Origin: Physcocola sp002396385
Lineage (GTDB): Bacteria > Bacteroidota > Bacteroidia > Bacteroidales > Paludibacteraceae
Length of the DNA stretch: 5,303 bases
Direction of reading: 5' to 3'
Assembly: GCA_946535435.1 (NCBI GenBank)
Contig: CAMNDM010000086.1
Location: 1 to 5,303, forward strand
Shown here one piece after another: positions 1 to 5,303 of the stretch. Made by a program: the position numbers and the translations under genes. How positions within the stretch are numbered: position 1 is the stretch's first letter; each line of letters opens with the position of its first letter. The notes under the pieces were generated by a model. It had not been told where the DNA came from and searched no databases. It saw only the letters and a list, made by a program, of their open reading frames with translations.

Positions 1-44
1 GATTTGTAATCTCGGGGTCGTTGGTTCGAATCCGACAAGAGGCT
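1..44 (+). tRNA. tRNA-Thr (anticodon TGT), 3' part only
   Basis: The window opens inside the anticodon arm of a tRNA. Bases 1-2 (GA) are the last two of the 5' anticodon stem, 3-9 (TTTGTAA) form the seven-base loop with anticodon TGT at 5-7, and 10-14 (TCTCG) are the 3' stem. GGGTC (15-19) is the variable loop. The T arm is GTTGG / TTCGAAT / CCGAC (20-36) with one T-G pair. AAGAGGC (37-43) is the 3' acceptor strand and T44 the discriminator base. CCA is not encoded, so it would be added after transcription. TGT reads the threonine codon ACA. The D arm and the 5' acceptor strand lie upstream of the window, so the isotype rests on the anticodon alone. Confidence 0.9.
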
Positions 45-56
45 CAAAAGAAAATG

Positions 57-88
57 AAGTGCATCAAAAAAATTGATGCACTTTTTTT
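57..88 (+). terminator. Rho-independent terminator of the tRNA-Thr transcript
   Basis: AAGTGCATCAA (57-67) pairs perfectly with TTGATGCACTT (73-83) across a five-A loop, giving an 11-bp stem. Seven T residues follow (82-88). It sits 12 bases after the tRNA 3' end, the expected place for a tRNA terminator. The long LRR reading frame runs through it without a stop, but the hairpin explains these bases better than coding does. This is the main argument against the upstream in-frame starts TTG 21 and ATG 54. Confidence 0.9.
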
Positions 89-113
89 ATATCAATTTCC
101 CCAATCGTTTCAC

Positions 114-641
114 ATGGCAGATCTATTAAAGTACATTAAAATCAGCGATAGAGAAGTCGCAGTCAGCGGACACCTTGACAGTATAAACCCGAATCTTGAC
201 ATACCAGCCCAGATGAAACATTCGGGAAAGGTCTACCAAGTCACAGAAATCGGAGAGAACGCCTTTAGCGGCTGTATCACCCTGCAATCGGTCAATTTAG
301 AACAGATAAAGAAAATACAAACCAAAGCATTTGCCGGTTGCGAGCAACTGCATTCCGTACAGTTCACCGACCATTTGACCTACATTGGAGAACATGCTTT
401 CGCATGGAGTGGAATAAAGAGCATTGTTTTTCCTCAAAACCTATCAGCCATCGGCCAATACGCATTTGTCGGCTGTGAAAAACTGACACTAATAGTCAGT
501 TTCGCTTCCACCCCACCCCACATATCAAACAAGAGTTTCGACCAAAGTACCTATACATCAGGCACAGTATACGTTCAACCAGACGCCATTGAACTTTACG
601 AGAAAGACGATAATTGGAAAAAATTCAAGAACATACACTCT
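114..641 (+). repeat. LRR module 1 (header, about 4 LRR units, cap)
   Basis: This part encodes residues 1-176. The header is short: K-Y-I-K-I-S-D-R-E-V-A-V-S-G, then L-D-I-P-A and the V-T-E-I-G-E-N-A-F-S-G-C unit. In related proteins an export signal would stand just before it; here only about six residues precede it. About four LRR units follow, then the cap with V-Y-V-Q and W168-x-x-F. It is the smallest module. The acidic linker at 678-701 (eight consecutive Glu/Asp codons) separates it from module 2. Confidence 0.75.
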
Positions 642-3600
642 ATTAGCGAGCTGAAGAACCTCCCCAACTTAGGCAACGAGGAAGAAGAAGACGAAGAAGA
701 GCAAGACAAAGACCTGATTTTCACAGAAAACGTCATTTTCCGAATCAGCGAAAACGATAAAAAACAAGTCTGTGTAGAACAATGCAACCCTGACCTGGCA
801 GGAACCCTGCACCTACCAGAAACAGTAGGATACGAGGGCAAAATATACCTGGTTACAGAGATTGAAAAAGGTGCGCTGGAAAACTGCGAGAAGCTACAAC
901 AAATACACATACCAGCCAACATCAGCTATATACCCTTCGGCACGTTCGCACACTGCGACTCGCTACAACACATACGGGTCGATGCCGGCAACCAAAGTTT
1001 CTGCGACAAAGACGGCGTCTTATTCGACAAGTATGGCAACATACTACTCTGCTATCCCAAGGGAAGGAAAGAGAAAAGCTACCAAGTGCCACCGACCACA
1101 GTAGGATTGGCTCCTGCCAGCTTTATCGACTGCACGAAACTGGAAAGCATTTACCTATTCGACAACATCAGCCTTATAGGCATCCAGGCGTTCTACAATT
1201 GTACCTCACTGAGAACAATCAGCCTGCCCATTTCGCTAAACGAGTTGTCGGGAGGCGCCTTCTACAAATGTGACAAACTGGAAAGCGTCTATGTCCAGGG
1301 AAGCGCACCCGCCGAAACAAACGACCCATTCGACGACGACACGCTAAAACGTGCGACACTGTACGTAAGTCGCGACAACTTACAAAAATATAAAGCAGCA
1401 GATTTGTGGAACAAGTTCGGCAAAATCAAGATGCTGGACGACATCAGCATCGACAACGGCGCCATGACCTTCCGCCCAAACGGAAGCCAAACTGCCACCC
1501 TCATCAACGTCGACAAAAAGCTGTCGGGAGCGCTCTCAATACCCGGCACCATAACATACAAAGATAACACCTACACAGTTGACCGGATAGGCCGTAACAG
1601 CATAGAAGACTGTAGGGAACTGACATCCATCGAATTGCCAGAAACAATAACCAGCATCGGCTACCGCTCGGTCTGCCTCTGCTCGGGAATCAAAAATTTG
1701 GTCCTGCCCCAAAATCTACGCTTTATAGAAAACGAGGCCTTCTGCTTCAACTTGAGCCTGACCACCATATTCCTGCCAGAAAAATTGGAAGCGATTGGCA
1801 ACAACGCGTTCAACGGAGACCTTAAACTACAAGAGATAAAGATAGATGCGAACAACCAACACTACATCTGCCAAGACGGCGTTCTATACGACCGCAGAGG
1901 CGCTCTAATAGCCTACCCGGCGGCAAAGAAGGACGAGTGCTACCTACTACCAGACAGTGTTGACGCAATGAATAACACTACATTTGCCGATGCTGGTAAT
2001 CTGACCCGTTTCGAAGTGTCGGCCAACAACCAATACTACTCTACCATCGACGGTGTTTTGGTCACAAAAGACCATTCCATACTGATTGCGTACCCAAGAG
2101 GAAGAAAAGATCGGGCATACACCGTTGACGGCAGCATAAAACAAATTAGCCAGAGGGCCTTTTCAAAAAGTAAAATTTCGCACTTAGACCTTTCGGCAGG
2201 CCTGCAAACCTTCGAAGAAGGAGCATTTTTTGACTGCCAGGACCTTGTTCAGGTCGACCTTCCAGAAGGTCTGACCGAAATCAGCGAACGCTGTTTCCTA
2301 TGGTGCGAGAAACTGAAAAAAGTTGAGCTACCCGAAAGCATCGAAAAAATTGGCTCTGCAGCATTTATGAGCTGCAGGTCGTTGGAACATATAAAGCTGC
2401 CAAAGAGACTGACCCGTATCGACAAGGCTACGTTCTCGGACTGTGTGTCGCTGAGCCACATCGAGCTGCCAGAAGAACTGGAATCGATAGGCGACCATGC
2501 CTTCGCCAACTGTCCGCAACTGACCGGCATCAGCATACCGGCCAGTGTGAACTCGATAGGGGAAAGCGCGTTTGCCAACACCTTTACAGAACTTGGCATG
2601 CTGACGTGCATGCTGAACAACGAAGGGAACTTATCGATTGTGATGAACGGAGAAACACCGCCAGCCATTGCTGAAAACACTTTCGACCAATACTGCTACA
2701 ACAGAGTTAGCCTGATAGTCCCTGAAAACGCCGTAAAAAACTACCGCAAGACGGAGGGCTGGGCAAAGTTCAAAAACATTATGACGGCAAACGGTCAAAA
2801 GAAGACGAAAAAGGGTTCTGGCATACTAGAAGATAAAGATTTCAAATACAAATTAATAGGGACAAACCAAGTAGAACTTACAAAATACAAACATAACAGA
2901 GCGGAGACGCTGACAATAGCTCCTCAGGTATCGTTTAATGGGACTCCATATACCATTACAAAAATAGCCGAGTCGGCATTTGAAGAGACGGACATCTACG
3001 GAATAACAATAGAGGCGCCAGTGGAAGTTATCGAGAAATATGCATTTGCGAACTGCAATTTTCTTCACTACGTCAAACTACCCAAAACGCTACGCGAAAT
3101 TGGGATAGGTGCATTTGGAGGTTGCGCAACGCTGAAACAGATAAATCTTCCACAAAACTTGAAAGAACTGGGTATTGAGGCTTTCGCAGAGTGCCGTTGT
3201 CTGGCAACGATAGGCATACCCGAGAGTTTAGACAAAATCAACTACCACACCTTCTATAACTGCCAATCGCTTACCTCCATATCGCTGCCAAGCACCATAG
3301 AATCAATTGAGGAAGGTGCGTTTGGGAAATGTCCGGAGTTGAAAAGCATTTATTTGAGCAATGGTTTGAAAGAAATCGGGGAAAAGGCGTTCGAATATTG
3401 TGATAGTCTGACCGACATAATGCTGCCAGACAGTGTGGAAATGATAAACGACGAAGCCTTCCGCTATTGCGGCAACCTTACACAAGTCGACCTACCCGAA
3501 CAGCTAAACTATATGGGTAATGCTGTGTTCAAGAAATGCAGGAATTTGAGCAAACTATATTTAAGCACCGAATGCGATCGCTATGCAGTAGTCGACAACG

Positions 3601-4187
3601 TACTGTATACAAAAGACCAGAGCGAACTCCTCTACCATCCGTCGGCATACGTCCGCGACTACAGCTACACAACCAGCGATTCAGTTAAAAGTATCAGCGA
3701 CTACGCCTTCGAGGGCTGCCACATAACAGAGATAACCATATCGGGCAAAACGACCGCTATTGGCGACTACTGCTTCCAGAACAGCAAGATTGAATCGATA
3801 CAACTACCAGCCAAACTGAAAAGTTTAGGTGCAAACGCCTTTTCAGGCTGCAAAGCACTAAAAACAGCAACTTTGCCAGAAAAGGTCACGCATATAAAAG
3901 AGGGACTTTTCCGTAATTGTTCAAAATTGGAGCAGGTACAACTGCCCGAAAAAATGAAAGCCATCGACAGTCTGGCCTTTAAAGGGTGCAGTGCACTGAA
4001 ATCAATTGTTATAAAGGGAGATAACTGCTCTATAGCCGAGAAAGCCTTTGAAGACTGCAAAGCGCTGGTAAGCGTTAAACTGTACGGCATAAAAGAAGCA
4101 GGCAGTCCGGCCTTCTACAACTGCAATATAAAGGACCTTTTCCTATCGGAAGATTCGGGAATAGACATTAAGAAAGCCATCAAATGA
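114..4187 (+). CDS. BspA-like leucine-rich-repeat protein, four tandem modules, no signal peptide
   Basis: The product (about 1357 residues from ATG 114) is built almost entirely of 23-residue LRR_5/BspA units of the form L-x-x-I-x-L-P-x-x-L-x-x-I-G-x-x-A-F-x-x-C, roughly 35 copies. Four modules are visible: residues 1-176, 200-442, 443-890 and 904-1357. Each begins with a beta-rich header ending in (V/Y)TxI, and the first three close with a Y-x(5)-W-x-x-F cap (W168, W432, W883). An acidic run (189-196) joins modules 1 and 2, and a Lys-rich linker (893-903) joins 3 and 4. Family members (e.g. BspA of Tannerella) are exported and bind host proteins or other bacteria; that role here is inference. 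Oddly, no signal peptide precedes the first header, no C-terminal sorting domain is seen, and the last module has no cap. ATG 114 was chosen because TTG 21 and ATG 54 lie in the tRNA and just before its terminator. No Shine-Dalgarno site or Bacteroidetes-type promoter is evident in the 25-bp gap. The start could also be lost or later (ATG 213). Family assignment is secure; start and intactness are not. Confidence 0.88.
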   Translation: MADLLKYIKISDREVAVSGHLDSINPNLDIPAQMKHSGKVYQVTEIGENAFSGCITLQSVNLEQIKKIQTKAFAGCEQLHSVQFTDHLTYIGEHAFAWSGIKSIVFPQNLSAIGQYAFVGCEKLTLIVSFASTPPHISNKSFDQSTYTSGTVYVQPDAIELYEKDDNWKKFKNIHSISELKNLPNLGNEEEEDEEEQDKDLIFTENVIFRISENDKKQVCVEQCNPDLAGTLHLPETVGYEGKIYLVTEIEKGALENCEKLQQIHIPANISYIPFGTFAHCDSLQHIRVDAGNQSFCDKDGVLFDKYGNILLCYPKGRKEKSYQVPPTTVGLAPASFIDCTKLESIYLFDNISLIGIQAFYNCTSLRTISLPISLNELSGGAFYKCDKLESVYVQGSAPAETNDPFDDDTLKRATLYVSRDNLQKYKAADLWNKFGKIKMLDDISIDNGAMTFRPNGSQTATLINVDKKLSGALSIPGTITYKDNTYTVDRIGRNSIEDCRELTSIELPETITSIGYRSVCLCSGIKNLVLPQNLRFIENEAFCFNLSLTTIFLPEKLEAIGNNAFNGDLKLQEIKIDANNQHYICQDGVLYDRRGALIAYPAAKKDECYLLPDSVDAMNNTTFADAGNLTRFEVSANNQYYSTIDGVLVTKDHSILIAYPRGRKDRAYTVDGSIKQISQRAFSKSKISHLDLSAGLQTFEEGAFFDCQDLVQVDLPEGLTEISERCFLWCEKLKKVELPESIEKIGSAAFMSCRSLEHIKLPKRLTRIDKATFSDCVSLSHIELPEELESIGDHAFANCPQLTGISIPASVNSIGESAFANTFTELGMLTCMLNNEGNLSIVMNGETPPAIAENTFDQYCYNRVSLIVPENAVKNYRKTEGWAKFKNIMTANGQKKTKKGSGILEDKDFKYKLIGTNQVELTKYKHNRAETLTIAPQVSFNGTPYTITKIAESAFEETDIYGITIEAPVEVIEKYAFANCNFLHYVKLPKTLREIGIGAFGGCATLKQINLPQNLKELGIEAFAECRCLATIGIPESLDKINYHTFYNCQSLTSISLPSTIESIEEGAFGKCPELKSIYLSNGLKEIGEKAFEYCDSLTDIMLPDSVEMINDEAFRYCGNLTQVDLPEQLNYMGNAVFKKCRNLSKLYLSTECDRYAVVDNVLYTKDQSELLYHPSAYVRDYSYTTSDSVKSISDYAFEGCHITEITISGKTTAIGDYCFQNSKIESIQLPAKLKSLGANAFSGCKALKTATLPEKVTHIKEGLFRNCSKLEQVQLPEKMKAIDSLAFKGCSALKSIVIKGDNCSIAEKAFEDCKALVSVKLYGIKEAGSPAFYNCNIKDLFLSEDSGIDIKKAIK
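711..1440 (+). repeat. LRR module 2 (header, about 5 LRR units, one YP insert, cap)
   Basis: This part encodes residues 200-442. The header starts at F-T-E-N-V-I-F-R-I-S and ends with L-V-T-E-I. The LRR array is interrupted by a D-G-V-L...Y-P insert (D300 to Y314), a known BspA-family variation in which the ladder is broken by a short hairpin-like segment ending in K-S-Y-Q-V-P. The module closes with the cap L-Y-V-S and W432-x-x-F. Confidence 0.75.
1441..2783 (+). repeat. LRR module 3 (header, about 12 LRR units, two YP inserts, cap)
   Basis: This part encodes residues 443-890. The header runs from I-S-I-D-N-G-A-M-T-F to T-Y-T-V-D-R-I-G. Two D-G-V-L...Y-P inserts stand in series (D588 to Y601 and D646 to Y660), followed by a regular run of L-P-type repeats with the A-F-x-x-C signature. 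The cap carries W883-x-x-F and leads into a Lys-rich linker. By eye the stretch 2401-2580 is about 56 percent GC, clearly higher than the start of module 4. Confidence 0.75.
2823..4184 (+). repeat. LRR module 4 (header, about 15 LRR units, one YP insert, no cap)
   Basis: This part encodes residues 904-1357. The header K-D-F-K-Y-K-L-I-G leads to Y-T-I-T-K-I-A and the longest, most regular LRR run in the protein. It holds one degenerate insert, D-N-V-L...Y-H-P (D1161 to Y1174), in which the usual Gly and the Tyr-Pro pair are altered. Unlike the other modules it stops in the middle of repeat-like sequence (I-K-D-L-F-L-S-E-D-S-G) without the Y-x(5)-W-x-x-F cap, so the 3' end may be shortened. Confidence 0.75.
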
Positions 4188-4951
4188 TTAAAATAAACAT
4201 TATTTATCATAGAATAACAGCACTAATAATTGTAATGCTACTCGCATTGGGTTGCAGCCTCCAAAATACAACCCACGATTTATCAAATGCTCAGCGCAAG
4301 CTAGAAGACTCATGTGTGAAAGTTGAAGGAACCGTCTCTAATCTGGTATTCGATGGAAGAGATAGTGTACCCCGCTTAACATACGAACAGCTCACGAAAG
4401 AGTTTCAGATAGAAATAGAAGACAGCATCTTTTCCGACTGGTATCACCTAGGTTATTGTTATATAATAGGATATAACAGAAATGCAGGTATGGGAGAGGT
4501 AACAATCGAAGACTGTCCCCTGTACATATTTGAGCGAACGAAAGACAAGTGGCTTTTGAAGGAAGAAAAATCATTCTATCGAAATGCAGAGTTATTAGAA
4601 GGTAGCAAGAATTTAGTGAAAGTAGAAATATTCAAGGCGCACGACAATATTGATGACGGAATTGTTGGCTTTTATCAGTTGACCGAGGGCAATATAAAGC
4701 CAGTGCACGAGTACTCTATTTATTGCTACAACAATAAAGAGTCTATTGATTCCGATACAATTTCCTGCTTCTATAACATATTGACTATTAAAACGCAACC
4801 AAAATTTTCCTATCAACTTATCAAGGAATGGGTACTCTATTCAGAAATTAAAGACTCTGTTGGTTGGGACTGGAACTTACCAACATTTATGAATATGAAC
4901 AAATACGGCCACCGAGATACTATTCATGTTGAATTTAGCGGACAACTATGA
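4184..4951 (+). CDS. Putative lipoprotein of unknown function, coupled to the LRR gene
   Basis: The 255-residue product begins with a lipoprotein signal: basic K3 and R10, a hydrophobic core (about residues 11-22) and the lipobox-like L-A-L-G-C with the lipidated cysteine predicted at C24. The residues after it (S-L-Q-N-T-T-H-D) do not form the acidic cluster that marks many Bacteroidetes surface lipoproteins, so a periplasm-facing anchor is somewhat more likely; this is inference. The mature part has no motif I recognise. It is rich in aromatic and beta-type stretches (around 85-115 and 150-200) and has several cysteines (C43, C92, C110). ATG 4184 overlaps the LRR stop as ATGA, which suggests translational coupling; no strong Shine-Dalgarno site is seen. 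Sampled lines of the gene are about 33-35 percent GC, lower than most of the LRR gene, so the two may have different origins. A binding partner or accessory of the LRR protein is possible but unproven. Confidence 0.85.
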   Translation: MIKINIIYHRITALIIVMLLALGCSLQNTTHDLSNAQRKLEDSCVKVEGTVSNLVFDGRDSVPRLTYEQLTKEFQIEIEDSIFSDWYHLGYCYIIGYNRNAGMGEVTIEDCPLYIFERTKDKWLLKEEKSFYRNAELLEGSKNLVKVEIFKAHDNIDDGIVGFYQLTEGNIKPVHEYSIYCYNNKESIDSDTISCFYNILTIKTQPKFSYQLIKEWVLYSEIKDSVGWDWNLPTFMNMNKYGHRDTIHVEFSGQL

Positions 4952-5086
4952 ATTGTTATTATGTTTATTTTCAGTCACAATACACCTATTCGGCAGTACT
5001 CGTCTCACACTATAATCCCTAACTCGTCAAAACCGTCCTCAGTACGGGTAATGGACCTGGATAATACACAACACTGCGTTTTCTCC

Positions 5087-5101
5087 CCACACCGTATGAA
5101 T
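5087..5101 (+). repeat. Imperfect direct repeat, copy 1
   Basis: CCACACCGTATGAAT here resembles CCACACGGTATTGAAT at 5247-5262, differing by one substitution and one inserted T. On the minus strand both copies can be read as (N/H)-T-V-W. They lie either side of most of the RHS fragment. They may be traces of an internal RHS repeat or a recombination scar, or chance. Confidence 0.4.
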
Positions 5102-5105
5102 GTGG

Positions 5106-5267
5106 TTAGGGGAACGTCAGTGTCGTTGCCAGCCATCCGTTGTCAATGCCGTAGGCCGTTGCCGTGGTGCTTTCCGCACCGCTGGCGTCACCCGGCAGGG
5201 TCTGGGTCAGCGGACGGTCCACCGCATCGTAGGCGGTGCGGTTGAGCCACACGGTATTGAATTTACT
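5106..5267 (-). pseudogene. RHS/YD-repeat protein fragment, stop-bounded
   Basis: On the minus strand a 53-codon stretch between in-frame stops (TAA at 5270-5268 and TAA at 5108-5106) reads N-T-V-W-L-N-R-T-A-Y-D-A-V-D-R-P-L, then T-L-P-G-D and T-A-T-A-Y-G-I-D. The Y-D-x-x-D-R-P followed by a T-x-P-G/D turn and T-A-Y-G matches one YD-type unit of Bacteroidetes RHS proteins, which are large secreted or cell-wall-associated beta-shell proteins, often with toxic C-terminal ends. Intact RHS proteins exceed 1000 residues, so this is one repeat of debris. There is no start codon near its beginning, stops also occur further upstream (TGA at 5288-5286), and the sequence after it breaks into other frames. 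The family call rests on motif recognition only; the broken state is seen directly. Confidence 0.6.
5247..5262 (+). repeat. Imperfect direct repeat, copy 2
   Basis: CCACACGGTATTGAAT is the partner of the copy at 5087-5101, 160 bp away. This copy lies inside the RHS fragment and encodes its N-T-V-W on the minus strand. Confidence 0.4.
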
Positions 5268-5303
5268 TTACCACAGCTCGCACACTCAACCCTGTTTCTC
5301 GAG

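Larger units (their letters stand above)
4952..5303. other. 3' flank without an intact gene; AT-rich to GC-rich transition
   Basis: These 352 bases hold no complete gene that I can support. No convincing terminator hairpin follows the lipoprotein stop. A four-base stem, CCGT (5033-5036) with ACGG (5044-5047), is too weak. Base composition climbs from about 27 percent GC at 4921-4980 to about 47 percent at 4981-5100 and about 73 percent at 5161-5220. The GC-rich part is a minus-strand RHS remnant. A plus-strand frame opening near 4961 runs antisense to that remnant, has a low-complexity Arg/Pro-rich tail and is not credible as a gene. Confidence 0.7.

Noticed and set aside
21..113. Extending the LRR protein upstream to TTG 21 or ATG 54
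   Set aside because: The first start lies in the tRNA T arm. The second, though preceded by an A-rich stretch, would translate the terminator stem, and the apparent L-F-L hydrophobic patch is only the T tract. It is not a credible signal peptide.
82..113. A Bacteroidetes promoter between the terminator and ATG 114
   Set aside because: TATATCAA around 88-95 matches TAnnTTTG poorly and there is no TTTG at the proper distance upstream.
678..701. The GAA/GAG/GAC run as a simple-sequence phase-variation tract
   Set aside because: It is made of codon triplets of mixed sequence, so slippage would not shift the frame, and it reads well as an acidic linker.
3574..3581. GCGATCGC palindrome in the LRR gene
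   Set aside because: It is a single copy inside coding sequence with no partner; nothing suggests a functional site.
596..4090. Several minus-strand or shifted open frames of 60-143 codons inside the LRR gene
   Set aside because: They are shadows of the repetitive LRR frame, with Ser/Phe/Leu-rich translations and no recognisable domain.
4392..4816. Minus-strand open frames inside the lipoprotein gene
   Set aside because: They are antisense to a gene with a clear lipoprotein signal and show no independent coding features.
5033..5047. Small inverted repeat as a terminator for the lipoprotein gene
   Set aside because: Only four base pairs and no T tract follow.
4961..5245. A 94-codon plus-strand frame in the 3' flank
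   Set aside because: It is antisense to the RHS-like sequence, has no ribosome binding site, and has an Arg/Pro/His-rich tail produced by the GC-rich complement.
5298..5303. An XhoI site (CTCGAG) exactly at the window end, as a cloning boundary
   Set aside because: A six-base match at one edge with no matching site at the other end may be chance; there is no vector sequence to support it.

Overview
The window looks like a chromosomal accessory region from a member of the Bacteroidales (Prevotella, Bacteroides, Porphyromonas or a relative). The main reasons are a giant BspA-type leucine-rich-repeat (LRR) protein whose modules end in the cap (V/L)-Y-V-x(6)-Y-x(5)-W-x-x-F, typical of that order; a lipoprotein; an RHS/YD-repeat remnant; and coding starts without convincing Shine-Dalgarno sites. 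A more exact assignment is not possible from the sequence alone.

Layout. Bases 1-44 are the 3' part of a tRNA-Thr gene (anticodon TGT) without an encoded CCA. A perfect 11-bp hairpin with a seven-T tract (57-88) terminates it. Only 25 bp later, at ATG 114, a long frame begins that encodes about 1357 residues of four tandem BspA-like LRR modules, roughly 35 LRR units in all. It runs to 4187. Its reading frame is open back through the terminator and into the tRNA, but no signal peptide is present. It also lacks a recognisable C-terminal sorting domain, and the last module lacks the cap that closes the first three. Its stop overlaps, by ATGA, the start of a 255-residue lipoprotein gene (4184-4951) of unknown function. 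The final 350 bp hold no intact gene. They contain a very GC-rich, minus-strand fragment of an RHS/YD-repeat protein (5106-5267), cut by stops on both sides, with a short imperfect direct repeat near its two ends.

How the parts relate. The LRR gene and the lipoprotein gene are probably one translationally coupled unit. LRR proteins of this family normally act at the cell surface in adhesion or binding, so the missing export signal is the central puzzle. Either the gene lost its 5' end by rearrangement next to the tRNA, or it is a non-exported variant. The tRNA 3' end on one side, the RHS debris with a steep GC jump on the other, and the apparently truncated ends of the LRR gene fit a recombination-prone locus. 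No integrase, transposase or attachment-site duplication of the tRNA end is visible in the window.
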